Below are positions 35,572-45,658 of a stretch of 64,000 nucleotides of DNA, piece by piece; within the stretch, counting starts at the first letter, position 1; each line of letters opens with the position of its first letter. Below the pieces are notes generated by a model. It saw only the letters and a list, made by a program, of their open reading frames with translations. It ran no database searches and had not been told where the DNA came from. The stretch lies in contig AP026125.1 of the NCBI GenBank assembly GCA_030295235.1, positions 1,798,001 to 1,862,000 of the forward strand. The letters are read 5' to 3'. Made by a program: the position numbers and the translations under genes. Source of the DNA: Fistulifera solaris (Eukaryota > Bacillariophyta > Bacillariophyceae > Naviculales > Stauroneidaceae).

Positions 35572-35925
35572 TTAGTTATTAATACTCCATGTATGTTGAC
35601 AATTCGGACATTCGTAAAACACAGTCTGACCTTCATCAACACTTCTCAGTTGAACTGTGTAATACCCGACTTCAGGATGAGCGCATTTTATACATGGCTC
35701 TTCGATGGTTGCTCGAACCGGTTCCTTCGATCGTTTCAGTGCTTGTTGTTCTTCGTCGCTCTTGGCCCAAATCGGTTCTGGTCGAGGAGCGGAGTAGGTT
35801 GTCGTCGTCGGCAGCTCATCCATCTCCGAAAGATTGGATTTATAAGAGCAGACATCACACTGGATCAAGCCCGAGCTATCGACGCGTAAAGTAGCGTGGC
35901 ATCCCGGACAGAATGGCCAAGGCAT
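35572..35925 (-). CDS. RPA12: RNA polymerase I subunit RPA12 (A12.2)
   Basis: 117 residues, single exon. An N-terminal zinc ribbon (CPGCHATL, then CDVC) is followed by a linker and a C-terminal TFIIS-like zinc ribbon: CIKCAHPEVGYYTVQLRS, VDEGQTVFYECPNC. The acidic-hairpin residues D-E in RSVDEGQT are those needed for RNA cleavage. The length and the EEPCIKC...HTW ending fit RPA12 better than RPB9 or RPC10 (C11), though these are close relatives. Role: proofreading and backtrack cleavage in rRNA transcription in the nucleolus. Convergent with kinase 2, with 47 bases between stops. Confidence 0.87.
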   Translation of the reverse strand: MPWPFCPGCHATLRVDSSGLIQCDVCSYKSNLSEMDELPTTTTYSAPRPEPIWAKSDEEQQALKRSKEPVRATIEEPCIKCAHPEVGYYTVQLRSVDEGQTVFYECPNCQHTWSINN

Positions 35926-36476
35926 ATTGTTGTGCTAGTCAAGATGCTACGCAAAAGACACCACAATGCGATTGTTGACAGAATTTGAAAAATAATGGAA
36001 TGTGTCGGAAAAATCGGGGAGGCGGAATGATGGAGGGAAGAAATTGGTTGACGCGGTTGGCGTGCAGTACACCTCACCGATGACGGAAAGACGGCCGCGA
36101 ATGAATAAAGCAAAGCGAGTCCGCGTCTGACTGTATTGGTATTTGTATAGTACAGTGTACAGTCACCCTTCCGAATCCCGAATCATTATCATTACTTAGG
36201 CGATTAAACGTGGCGATTTTCCGTTGCATTTATTCGGTACCTGAGATAACCTTCAAAGTGTAGTCTCTCGTGGAAATCCTTTCCGTTGCTAGTTTTTACC
36301 TCCCGCTGCGCGCAGCAATGCGTTTCATTCGCAAGACAAAATAATGAAGCGGAATTATTACGTAGCAGCAAAAGTGCAATCGAATGAATCAATATTTGAA
36401 TGCAGTTAGTCCTTTCTGAGCATTCATAAGTGGACCTTTCTGTATCGTCTTTGCATATCTTGATTATTGATTGAAA
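35926..36476. promoter_or_regulatory. Divergent intergenic region, RPA12 / Rab
   Basis: 551 bases between divergent housekeeping genes. Both promoters should lie here. No recognised box. Confidence 0.4.
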
Positions 36477-37151
36477 ATGGCAAATCGCACAACTACCGGA
36501 GCCGGCAAACCGCCCTTGTACAAGATTGTCATGTTGGGTGATTCTGGAGTCGGCAAAACGTCCCTTGTCGCGCGGCTCACAAACCCAGATAGGCCTCTCA
36601 ATCACGATATCTCCGCCACAATGGGTATTGAATTCGATACGCAGATGTTGGATACACCACACGGCAAGGTCAAAGCACAAATTTGGGACACGGCCGGACA
36701 AGAACGCTTTGCGAGAGTTTTACTGCCAACGTATTTTCGAAAAGCCAAAGGCGTCATACTTGTGTACGACATAACAAACGCCAAGTCGTTTGAGAGTTTG
36801 TCAGAGCGCTGGATGGTACAGTTGAACGATCACGCTTCGTCGGACGATCTGGCCAAGTTGTTGGTCGGAAACAAGAGCGATCTCGAAGGCAGTCGAGAGG
36901 TTTCGCGAGAAAAGGCGCAACAATTCTGTAAGGAATACGGCATGGAAATGCTCGAAACGTCGGCAAAATCAGGCGAAAATGTTCTGAAATCATTTGAGCA
37001 ATTGATTGGAATTGTACATGACCGGGCATTGGCGGCCACCAAGAACAAATCGGGTATTCAGGGTATGAATAAAGCAGTTCCACATCAAACCGTCAATCTG
37101 GAAGACAAGAACAAAGACGCAAATGCAGCGGAGAATGCTTGTGGATGTTAA
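36477..37151 (+). CDS. Rab-family small GTPase
   Basis: 224 residues from the ATG at 36477 (an in-frame TTG lies 6 bases upstream). All G motifs are present: GDSGVGKTSL (G1), TMGIEF after switch I (G2), WDTAGQERF (G3), GNKSDL (G4), ETSAKSG (G5). RabF-type segments are visible: IWDTAGQERF, FRKAKGVILVYDIT and NAKSFESLSERW. The C-terminus CGC is a double geranylgeranylation site, so it is membrane-attached. The GTPase-activating Gln of AGQE is intact. It should act in vesicle traffic. I do not assign a Rab number; the switch region is not decisive. Confidence 0.93.
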   Translation: MANRTTTGAGKPPLYKIVMLGDSGVGKTSLVARLTNPDRPLNHDISATMGIEFDTQMLDTPHGKVKAQIWDTAGQERFARVLLPTYFRKAKGVILVYDITNAKSFESLSERWMVQLNDHASSDDLAKLLVGNKSDLEGSREVSREKAQQFCKEYGMEMLETSAKSGENVLKSFEQLIGIVHDRALAATKNKSGIQGMNKAVPHQTVNLEDKNKDANAAENACGC

Positions 37152-37336
37152 ATTTCAGTGAATTTTCCCATGGAGGATTATTAGGTTATCAATTGATATA
37201 TAAGAAATGCTTTATGTACCATAAATACTGGACCACGTAGCATCTCTCCCCACGATTCATTCATCCCTTTGCAACGCTGACAGCATACGGTGCTTTGTTC
37301 TCTACATTCTATATAGTTGAACTGCTCTTTGCACTC

Positions 37337-38724
37337 TTACTCGTCAGGAAATTCCCCGATGCGATGGATATGAATGTCCATCACTTTCCACTCGAATCGT
37401 GTCTCGTTCGGACTTTGATCATCTCTCGTTTCCACCAAGCCCAAATGAACTAAACTGAATTCACCGCGTTCACGCAAAGACCCCGGGAGCAGAACGTTCG
37501 TTTTCCAGTCGGGTTTGTCTTTGGGTGACTGTATCCACTGCGCTGGATGGTAGCGGGAAGAGCCACTGGCGATTTCTAAACACAGGAGTTCACGGTTCGT
37601 GTCGTAAAAGTCTTGGCGATCGCTGCCGGCCGGCCATGGCATCCTGGGATTTGAGGGAGACGAATCATCGCACCGGGTGATCGCGGGACTGTCCACATAA
37701 TGTGTTACCAGTATGGATTGTGGTTGCGGGGCTTTCCACGGGATTTCCGTGGACGGTGCTGCTGTCTTGGAAGCGTTGTGAGTTGGGAGATGCAAGAGAC
37801 GCGACAATGTGGAGTAGTACGTATCGCCCGTTTGACCCAGCTTGGCCACTTGTTCGGGAAATGTCTCAGCGGTCCGCAAGGACGTTAGCTCGTCCGTAAT
37901 TTCACTCAAGTCATCATCATCGCCGTATCCGTAATGGTTATTGGAACTGAAGACTTTTCGATCCGAGGGAAATGAGGTATTCGCACGCGATAGAAGATAG
38001 TGAATTGAATCCAAGTAGAACAATCCACCGCAACCTAAACCAGGTGCTAATGGGTACCATAAATGATTCATGTTTCGGGAATTCGGAGTCAAGCAATCAT
38101 ACTGTTGCCGATTGAGCTTGAGTAAAGACTGGTTGGTGGCCCATGGTGAAAAGGTCGTCAACGGGTCCGTGGAACCGGGACAAAAAAGAAGACGACAGAC
38201 AATGCTTTCTAATTGTGACAAGGTCGCCGTCATGTTTCCCTCCAATGCAGCGTTCTCTTCATCGGATCGGAAAAATGGTGTCTGAGACCAGTCATACGGA
38301 AGATGCTGTGCCTTTTCCGCATCGGTGGTTGCATGTTTTAAATCCTGCTTCATTTGCTGAGCAGGAGCTCTTCGCCGTGTTGTGGATTTCGAAGTAGACT
38401 TATGGAAACTTCCCTTTCGATAGATATCTAAATCGTCATCGCGACAGAACGGACCGCAAGCTATACAGAGGTCAATCATAGACGCATCAAATACATTGTA
38501 TCGCTTCTGTTGCAAAGCGTATTCAGCCAGTGCCGAAGCGGAGGCAGATCGAGATCCGCTACCACCAAAATACAAATGGTTGGTATCGGCTGTGCGCATT
38601 GTTTACTTTCTGCAGAGTGAACCGTGTCTTTTACATTTTCTGGCAGGGGCATGTGCGGTAACTGCAACGACGACAATGGCGAACGCATGTCGTCATAGTT
38701 GTCCCCTTTAGATGGCTGTTCCAT
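37337..38724 (-). CDS. Unknown protein with phosphoesterase-like N-terminus
   Basis: The ATG at 38724 opens a frame (MEQPSKGDNYDDM) that runs to a T run near 38510; lengthening that run by one base joins it to the long frame ending at 37337. Across the join it reads ICILVVADLDLPPLRHWLNT then LLQQKRYNVFDASMIDLCIA, CGPFCRDDD. This resembles the opening strand-helix-strand of calcineurin-like phosphoesterases (CWF19-type N-termini have a similar look), but no full metal-binding set is visible. The middle is Ser/Asp-rich. A later block, LAPGLGCGGLFYLDSIHYLL, is well ordered. The C-terminal FEWKVMDIHIHRIGEFP looks like a closing strand. Function unknown. Confidence 0.55.
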
Positions 38725-39120
38725 GATTGAAAAATGTCCGTGTTGAGGTTTGTGAGAGGATCAAAAAGTGAGTTGTTGTGTTTGTTGTGCTTTTAATAAT
38801 AGCTTGCTGTTTGTTTGCAATCCCCAACGCGCAAACAAGAAATGCAATGCGCATCTTGCCCAGAGGTCATTTTTTCCGCCGTTATTTTCCGTGAAACTCA
38901 TGACCGAATCTCCGGGTTGTCCCTGCATCGATAAATTTCCTACGAGGCCAACGTGACTTACGCGTAGATTTTCGAATCCCCTCAGTTCCTTGAATTGACA
39001 TTCAAACAAAGTCACTAATTGTAAATGGCGTTCAAGTACCATGTTAGAAGGTAAAAATTGACATGCGAGTGGAAACAACCCAAAACTTGTGACACAAACT
39101 TTTTCCATAAAAGCAAACAT
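38725..39120. other. Intergenic with a long minus-strand frame
   Basis: A minus-strand frame (38761-39249) stays open and begins inside the palindrome array. The part outside the array, for example LERHLQLVTLFECQFKEL then GFENLRVSHVGLVGNLSM, looks possibly coding. Without a start outside the repeat I do not call a gene. Confidence 0.3.
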
Positions 39121-39660
39121 CGATTCCAGAATTTCTGGAACTAAACCATACTGTACCAAAAACCCCGGATCCAGAATTTCTGGACCAACCACAGAATTTC
39201 TGTATGACGAATTGCAATGATATTTCGAATTACTGGAACGGCCAAACACCTGGTCCAGAATTTCTAGACCGACTACAGATTTTCTGGATTGATAAATAAC
39301 TACAACGACATTCCAGATTTTCTGGAACGACCAAACACCTGGTCCAGAATTTCTGGACCAATCACAGATTTTCTGTATGATGAATTACAACCAATTCTAG
39401 GATTTCTGGAAAGCCAACCACCTGGTCTAGAATTTCAGGAACGACCAAACACCTGGTCCAGAATTTCTGGACCGACCACAGATTTTCTGTATGATAAATT
39501 ACAACGATATTCCAGAATTTCTGGAACGACCAAACACCTGGTCCAGAATTTCTGGACCAATACCAGAGTTTCTGTATGATGAATTACAACGACATTCCAG
39601 AATTTCTGGAACGGCCAAACACCTTGGTCCATAATTTCTGGACATGCCACAGTATTTCTG
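39121..39660. repeat. Tandem array of palindromes
   Basis: About 540 bp built from three kinds of palindrome in rotation, each with a single-base or short centre. Type 1 is TTCCAGAATTTCTGGAA; type 2 is GGTCCAGAATTTCTGGACC; type 3 is ACAGAATTTCTGT and its variant ACAGATTTTCTGT. Between them are spacers such as ACCAAACACCT and ATGATGAATTACAACGA. I count about 13-15 palindromes, several perfect, in about six units of roughly 60-90 bp. Each could form a hairpin in single-stranded DNA or RNA. It lies between the phosphoesterase-like gene and the NAA60-like gene. Confidence 0.88.
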
Positions 39661-39808
39661 TAAATTGAAATAGACTATGGTTTACCTTTTACGCGGGCAC
39701 GCAGATGACGACGCACCCCGCAGTTTTTCCGTCGATCGATCGGCCGACCATGACTTTTTCAGTCTTTCAAATAAATGACTTTTTTATTCTTTTTACAGCC
39801 ATCGATCA

Positions 39809-40854
39809 ATGACGTCAATACAAACGAGAGAAATGGTGTTTGAGCTGGACTTTAACCCATATTGTCAAGAAGTGTCCACAGGATACCGATCCACAAGATT
39901 AACGATCGAAGAACCGGTGGCAACAACGCCACGGCATCCTCCTCCAGAAAAAAAGACGACACCGAAACGACACCGCAACTTTCCCGGTCTCTATTTTCGT
40001 TCCATATTACCGATTGATCGACAACAAATACAAAGACTGCACGAAGAATGGTTTCCTGTCGAGTACCAAGAAAAGTTTTACGATACGTTGGTGCACGGTA
40101 AACTGGTGACGCCTCGTCATGATCGTCGACCGAAAGACGAGAATGATGTTATATGTGATGAAGATGGCGCATTAACGAGACCACTCTTTACTTATTTGGC
40201 TTGTGTGGATGATTGTGCTACTTGGAACGACGACTCAAATGTTAACAACGACAATGAAGAGTACGGCAGTGGAGGAAATGAAGGGGTGGATGTTGCGGTA
40301 GCACAACCGGATAGCACGTTCACGGACGACGATATTGACGAGGAAAAGTTTGATTGTACAAAGAACACCGGATTGCGGCCTGCATTGTTGGAGCCAAGGT
40401 AGAGCTGGGTGTCTTACCACCCAATCTACGGCAACTGCTGGTGCCACAACCTCACATTCATTCGAAACTGTTCTACATTATGACATTGGGAACTGCCGAT
40501 GATTATCGAGGTATGGGATTAGCGTCCTATTTGGTACTGCAATGTATTCAACAGGAAATAGAGAACGACCAGTCGTGTGGGACATTGTATCTGCACGTTT
40601 TGGATACGAATTACGCGGCCATTCAGTTTTACGAAAAATTGGGATTCTACTGCGTGCGACTGATTCCCAACTATTACACCATCGATGGGAAATTGAGGCA
40701 TTGCTATCTTTATGCCAAATACTTTCATGGCAATACGGGGCATCTCACCTTGTTGGATATGGTAAAAGAGGAATTCATTCGCTTTGGAGAACTCTTGTGC
40801 GGACCCCATCGGATCATTGGGACCGGTTCCAATCGCCCACGATATCCTAGCTAG
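39809..40854 (+). CDS. N-alpha-acetyltransferase, NAA60-like (GNAT)
   Basis: The frame from 39809 gives ILPIDRQQIQRLHEEWFPVE then YQEKFYD, the substrate-side element of NAA60/NAA50 enzymes. After an acidic, Asn/Asp-rich insert comes one frame change near 40353 (a TT that should be TTT), leading to DLYKEHRIAACIVGAKVELG. The acetyl-CoA loop follows (DDYRGMGLASYLV), then LYLHVLDTNYAAIQFYEKLG and LIPNYYTIDGKLRHCYLYAK, the NAA60-type beta6-beta7 hairpin. The family acetylates N-termini of membrane proteins at the Golgi in animals and plants. The acidic insert (about 45 residues) is unusual. No membrane anchor is obvious at the C-terminus. Confidence 0.85.
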
Positions 40855-40958
40855 CATATTGCCATCAATATCGACACAAAAAGGCCTCGAACACGAATTA
40901 GATTAGCTATAAAATTTATAGAATGCTTTGTCAAAGGACAATCATTAACAAATGTCTT

Positions 40959-41876
40959 TTAAAGTGCGTAGTCATACACCTTGTTTTCGGCGAGGAACTC
41001 CTTGTATGCTTCTTCCGGTGATCGTACTTTCGCAGCTCCTCCTTCTCCAACAGTTTGTGTGATGCAATCGAGTGCAATTTTCTTTCCTTCACCTTCCACC
41101 AGTGCTGCCACACACAAATTTGCGACATCCGACCGACTGATGGATCGCTTCTTCCGTTCGAGAAGAATGTCATTGACATCCAACACAAAGTCTTCAACAC
41201 CAGCGGGGCCATCGGTCAATCCTCCCGGATGAATGATGCAGTAGTCCAATCCAGACTCTACCAAATAACGCTCGGCTTTTCGTTTCCATAACAAAATATC
41301 CCCATTGCCGTTACCATCTTTATCTTTGCCCACCGAATTCAGAAAGTTAGACGGATCGGTTCCCCCCATACTTCCCACGAGCACAATCTGCTTGGCACCC
41401 ATTTTCTTGGCCCACTCAATTTGATTAATGACCCCTTGGTAATCCACCAGTTCAGGATACTGTCCGCCTTGCCACTTGAATCGGAACGAACGGAAATCAA
41501 TCGGTTTCTTTCCCCGAATTAAATTGAAGGGAGCTTTCAAGAAAGCGAGTGCCAAACTGCGCTTCGAAATCACCGGCACGGCCGATGTGCAAATTACAAT
41601 TTGGGGTGTATTGCCTTGCCAATTGATGTCGGCCTGCGTAATATCGCACACGACAATTTGATCAAGTTTTATTTGTGGGACCGCCTTGCGTAGCTTTTGT
41701 GCCGATCGTTCCGATCGTACCAACGCTTTGGGATCGAAGCGAGGATCTTTCACGAGTTGTTCAAACACCAATCGTCCCGTTCGTCCCGAAGCGCCCGTGA
41801 CGAGAACTGGTTTTAACGACGAGCCGATGTTGCAGAGGAATGTGGCGATGACAAAAAGTGTTATTCGATGAAGCAT
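40959..41876 (-). CDS. Atypical short-chain dehydrogenase, NAD(P)-binding
   Basis: From the ATG at 41876 the protein starts MLHRITLFVIATFLCNIGSS, a signal peptide, then KPVLVTGASGRTGRLVFEQL with the GASGRTG nucleotide motif of atypical SDRs. Other landmarks: ALVRSERSAQKLR after strand 2, VVCDITQ, GVINQIEWAKKMGAKQIVLV, GSMGGTD, the LLWKRKAERYLVESGLDYCI segment with the active-site-like K, and IHPGGLTDG. This matches the plant At5g02240-type/NmrA-like group, several of which are plastid proteins. The signal peptide plus possible plastid transit region fit a complex-plastid location, but no clear Phe follows the cleavage site, so ER is possible. A longer frame upstream to 41993 begins at an ATG too, but would bury the signal peptide. 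Confidence 0.82.
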   Translation of the reverse strand: MLHRITLFVIATFLCNIGSSLKPVLVTGASGRTGRLVFEQLVKDPRFDPKALVRSERSAQKLRKAVPQIKLDQIVVCDITQADINWQGNTPQIVICTSAVPVISKRSLALAFLKAPFNLIRGKKPIDFRSFRFKWQGGQYPELVDYQGVINQIEWAKKMGAKQIVLVGSMGGTDPSNFLNSVGKDKDGNGNGDILLWKRKAERYLVESGLDYCIIHPGGLTDGPAGVEDFVLDVNDILLERKKRSISRSDVANLCVAALVEGEGKKIALDCITQTVGEGGAAKVRSPEEAYKEFLAENKVYDYAL

Positions 41877-42658
41877 GTTGGTGCTAGATGAGCTATGCAG
41901 TAGAATTAAACGGAAGTCTGCGAAGAGATGGTAGCAATAATAAGTCGTCGCAAAAGTCGCAACCGCCGATCGCCAATTTTTGCTTTCTCTCATTTTTTCT
42001 GACGTTGCTCATTCATGACTGAAAGGCAGTCGTGGCGAAATACGGACAACGGACAACACTCTATTGGGCATACAGTAAATACGCAAGACAACGCTTCACA
42101 AGTTTCATCGACGTTACTCGTCGACACATGTATTAAATTTTGGTCAAAGCGGTTGCACTTTAACAGCGACAAACAAAGCACAGCAAATAATGGCAAAACA
42201 AGCGAAGGTTAGGTTGTTGTCAAGCTCATGAGAATATTGATTCATGACTGAAATGCAGTCTTGATAAAGTTAGCATACACTTCAAGCTATAGTGATCCTT
42301 CTTTTTCATTACTTCTAACCTTACTGGAAAACTTTACGTATACCCGATACATAGTAAAAACTCTTATTGTTGTCTTGTTGTTCGAGGACGAATAATAAGC
42401 GAATGATTGAATGCGATCATTATTTTTCGTTATTATCCGTTTTGCGTCGTTTCTATTGCTTACTCCGTATTGAGTAGTCATTAGTCTACTTTGTGACAAG
42501 AAACGAACATTGTAGTGTACTTTATTATTTGTCGAAGGTCACCGCGAAACGGCACGTCTCTCCTCTTTCACTTTTTGCATCGACCAAGCCCCTGCTCGGC
42601 CGCCAAAAACGTTACTCCTCGAATAACAAACCTTCTTCTTTACTATCAAACAATCAAT
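41877..42658. promoter_or_regulatory. Divergent intergenic region, SDR / lumen protein
   Basis: About 780 bases between divergent, probably plastid-directed genes; both promoters should lie here. A direct repeat, TTCATGACTGAAA, occurs at about 42012 and 42241. No known site. Confidence 0.4.
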
Positions 42659-43456
42659 ATGCCTTGTTTGATGCGCCTGCTCGTCTGCTCCCTTCTTTCT
42701 GTCGTCGGTGTGCAAGGGTTTTATTTGTATCCAACAATTCACGCAGGCAAAAGTGCCTTGAAAACGTCCTCTTCCGACTATTCTGTATCCGACCAACAAC
42801 GACGAGACCTGTTGGTCGCTTCTACTGCAACCACTTTTGCTGCAATGCTATTTTTGGGTCATACCCAAGCACAATCGGCTTCCAAGCTGGAGACGACGTC
42901 AACAAAGACGCTCTCATTGCTTGAAAACGTTGATCAAGCTCTCGAATACATCGATGCTGAATGTGATCGCCGCTTTTTACATGCCGTTGTGGCGAGTGAC
43001 TACCAACTGCTTTACAAAGGACTGTCTTCAGCGCAAAATCAAATCGCTCTCAGCAGTGCACCGGACAATCTGTTGCAGAGTAGCAGTGACGATGCTCCTT
43101 TGTTTCGGACTTTGGAAGAAGCCATGCAACCACAGCCCCTTCAGCCCAGCACGAGTCGAATCGCGGTCGCCAATGCCGTGGCGGCGCAGCGTATGGGAGC
43201 TACGGTATGTTCGATCTGGCCTTTGGGCCCCAATGTTCACTTTGCGTGGTTGGAACATGGAACTTCGTTCCGTGGGACCTGGGATACGGAAATGATAGTA
43301 GATGGCGTCGATTGTGGTCGTATGTCTCTCGAAGATGCCTTAGAAAGCAATAAGGAGATACTATTTCGTTCCGAGCGATATTTGGCGGTCCCCTTGTCGA
43401 TGGAACAGGAATTGGTGCAAAAGCTCAAAAACTCGTTCATCATTTGGAAACAATAA
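42659..43456 (+). CDS. Probable thylakoid-lumen protein of unknown function
   Basis: From the ATG at 42659 the first 19 residues are a signal peptide (MPCLMRLLVCSLLSVVGVQG) followed by FYLYP, which fits the ASAFAP-like cleavage with Phe at +1 that directs proteins into diatom plastids. About 35 residues on is a twin-arginine followed by a hydrophobic run and small residues (QQRRDLLVASTATTFAAM, then GHTQAQS), the pattern of a Tat-type thylakoid transfer signal. The mature part (about 195 residues) has LLENVDQALEYIDAECDRRF, a conserved-looking WPLGPNVHFAWLEHG block, and a VDGVDCGRMSLEDAL block. I do not recognise the mature domain. The frame is intact. Confidence 0.75.
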   Translation: MPCLMRLLVCSLLSVVGVQGFYLYPTIHAGKSALKTSSSDYSVSDQQRRDLLVASTATTFAAMLFLGHTQAQSASKLETTSTKTLSLLENVDQALEYIDAECDRRFLHAVVASDYQLLYKGLSSAQNQIALSSAPDNLLQSSSDDAPLFRTLEEAMQPQPLQPSTSRIAVANAVAAQRMGATVCSIWPLGPNVHFAWLEHGTSFRGTWDTEMIVDGVDCGRMSLEDALESNKEILFRSERYLAVPLSMEQELVQKLKNSFIIWKQ

Positions 43457-43606
43457 CAAGACATCAATGGAGTCACGAAAGCATGACTTTATCTTTTAGT
43501 AGTTTATCATATTACTAATTTACAATTTTCATGTCTTGTTGCATCCTGTACAGTTGCTAGCTAAAAGTAACAGAGTCTTCGCACCGCTTCTGACCTACAA
43601 ATTTCG

Positions 43607-44379
43607 TTACATCAGATCGAATATCGCCAAGGGACGCCAGAATTCGACTCCTTCTACCGTCGAAGGATCTGTTTTCCATAGACCCACTCGAGTCGCTACA
43701 AAGTTCTCCACCTTTTTAACTTCGTCGATTGCCGGAATATTCTCGGTTCCATAATACAGCGACATGTGGGGTACCCCAGCGGGTTGCGGAAACTCCCAAA
43801 ACCGTCATCCAATCCTAAAATCTCTCTGCAATATTGACATAGTTCCAAAAACTCTTTTGACGCATTCACTGGAAGATACAGTGCTTGGCTCCACAGGTTC
43901 TTCGACTGAGCTTCCGCGAGACGGATGGGGATGCCACCCACACCAGAGAGACCCAGCTCGAGTGCTTTAATCACTTGCTGCACTTGTTCGGAGCTCTCGC
44001 ACGTAATTCCACCTACGAGCGTGACATGCGGTACAAAAGATGCACTCGCACCGGGTCGGTGGGTAAAGGCGTCAATCTGCGTCTGTATGTTCGAAGAAAC
44101 GTCCTCGGATGGTAGCAACCACAACGACAGCTTGACTTCTCTTTGTTCTCTCAGCCGTGGGTGTTCGGTGAGTATCATAGTTGTCGAATCGAAAGAAACG
44201 TCGGGCGCCAAGATAAAGAGAGCGAACGCGATAACAGGGAGAATGTATTTGATAAAATACGTTCTTCGACAGAAGCCTCTCCTTCGAACAAACGACGGAA
44301 TGCAGCTCGAAAATTGAATATCTTCTTCGTGTAAGGAATTAGACAGCGATCCGTATTCTGTAAAACGCATGAAACGCAT
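43607..44379 (-). CDS. Cyclic phosphodiesterase-like protein (2H family), membrane-anchored
   Basis: ATG at 44379. After a basic head comes one membrane segment (YILPVIAFALFILAPDV), then a 2H phosphoesterase fold: KLSLWLLPSEDV, the first His motif FVPHVTLVGG, and ALELGLSGVG. A frame change in a four-T run near 43810 (one T short) is followed by GFWEFPQPAG and the second His motif VPHMSLYYG; the protein ends at 43607 (LAIFDLM). Two H-x-T/S motifs are the signature of plant CPDases, which open ADP-ribose 1'',2''-cyclic phosphate from tRNA splicing. An N-terminal anchor is not usual for plant CPDase, so the site of action may differ. Confidence 0.78.
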
Positions 44380-45076
44380 TCATAGTCGTCACCGCCAATG
44401 GGGTCATGTCAACGATGTCCGCAATTTTCCTTTTCTTTCTCGCTCGCATCAGCCGAAGGCGAAAAAAGTGCTGTGCATTTTCCAACGAAGGCGTTCGCGC
44501 CAAAAAAGCTCCGGCAACGACTGGTGGACGGCACTCCGACTCCGACACGACTCAAGTACACTCACTAACAGTGTACCAGTCCCGAAAGCGTGTCGCGCGT
44601 CTGTCGTGCATCTGCTCCATGGACAGTTCGCTTTTTTTTGGTTCGTGTCCGTTTCTGTTCTTTTCCTTTCGTTCCGTCAGGATGAACAACACACAAGCCA
44701 TTGTGAGAGCAACGGGAACTACCATTGAACAGCTGCCTCTTGTTGCAGTACAGCGATCAAAAGACACAGAGTGAGTGAAGAACAATTCGTCTTGGCGGCA
44801 AATATTTCACATAACAAATGATACCGTGCTTGCAATAAAGCCAGAAAGTATCTCACACGGCGGAGAGGATCTGCATACTGGAACAATACAACGTATTAGC
44901 ATTTAAGAGGTCGGACCTCTTGAAAGACTATCATTCGGCGCAAGCTGGCAAACGACGGAGCATTCATTCATTCGTCTCATTCGTCGCGGATACAATCATT
45001 GGTGGCGTACCGGATCTCTGCAATCAATTCCTTTGCTTTGACGCTCGATCCTATCCTTTAGTAGTTGTTGTCGAGA
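44380..45076. promoter_or_regulatory. Divergent intergenic region, CPDase-like / SET genes
   Basis: About 700 bases. Several frames are open but have no coherent protein character. A CTTTT-rich stretch lies near 44630-44680. Both promoters are expected here. Confidence 0.4.
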
Positions 45077-45658
45077 ATGATTTGCAGCGTGTTCAAGAAA
45101 GCGGTCGCTACCCGTCCCGTCCGGGCTTTGACGTTGCGGTCCTTGTCTTCCGTGGTTGTTCCCGACATTAATGACATGGAGCAGGAACAGATCAAGCAAG
45201 CCAACGAAGCATATGATGGTATTGTCGAGATTGCGGTTTCGGGAGATCGTGGATGGGGCGTCTTTGCTTCGCGTGATCTGGTCGAAGGAGAACGACTCAT
45301 CAAGATTACCCCGTTTAGCTTCACCGACACGCCGAATCAGCATTCGATCCAGATTGACTGGAAGAAGCACATGAACGTGGATATTCCCGCTCGATTTGTC
45401 AATCACTGCTGCAACGAAGCCAACGTCGGGATCAAGATCCGTGACGAAGCTGCCGACTTTTATGCACTCCGTGATATTGATGCGGGCGACGAATTGTTGT
45501 GGGATTACGAAACGACCGAATATTGTGTTTCGGAGAACTTTCCGTGCAACTGCGGTTCTTCGCGTTGCCGTGGAACGATTCGTGGCTACTACGCCCACGG
45601 CAATCAAGTCATGGAGGCCTATGGTCCGGACTTTATTGCTCCTTATTTGTTGAAGTAG
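45077..45658 (+). CDS. Small SET-domain protein
   Basis: 193 residues from the ATG at 45077. A basic, Ser/Arg-rich N-terminus (KKAVATRPVRALTLRSL) could be a mitochondrial presequence. The SET domain spans about 50-160: RGWGVFASRDLVEGERLI, ARFVNHCCNEANVG (the NHxCxxN substrate/SAM motif), YALRDIDAGDELLWDYETTE (the GDELxxDY motif). A post-SET zinc group follows (CNCGSSRCRG). SET proteins methylate lysines. The short form without other domains is common in algae and some act outside the nucleus. The substrate cannot be inferred. Confidence 0.85.
   Translation: MICSVFKKAVATRPVRALTLRSLSSVVVPDINDMEQEQIKQANEAYDGIVEIAVSGDRGWGVFASRDLVEGERLIKITPFSFTDTPNQHSIQIDWKKHMNVDIPARFVNHCCNEANVGIKIRDEAADFYALRDIDAGDELLWDYETTEYCVSENFPCNCGSSRCRGTIRGYYAHGNQVMEAYGPDFIAPYLLK

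Noticed and set aside
38761-39249. Minus-strand frame of 162 residues
   Set aside because: Its first third is translated palindrome repeat and no start lies outside it. The remainder looks mildly coding but cannot be called a gene on this evidence.
39121-39660. CRISPR array or heat-shock element cluster
   Set aside because: Repeats and spacers are both repetitive, spacing varies, and the setting is eukaryotic, so not CRISPR. TTC/GAA blocks resemble heat-shock elements, but the inner spacing is one base short of the 5-bp phase.
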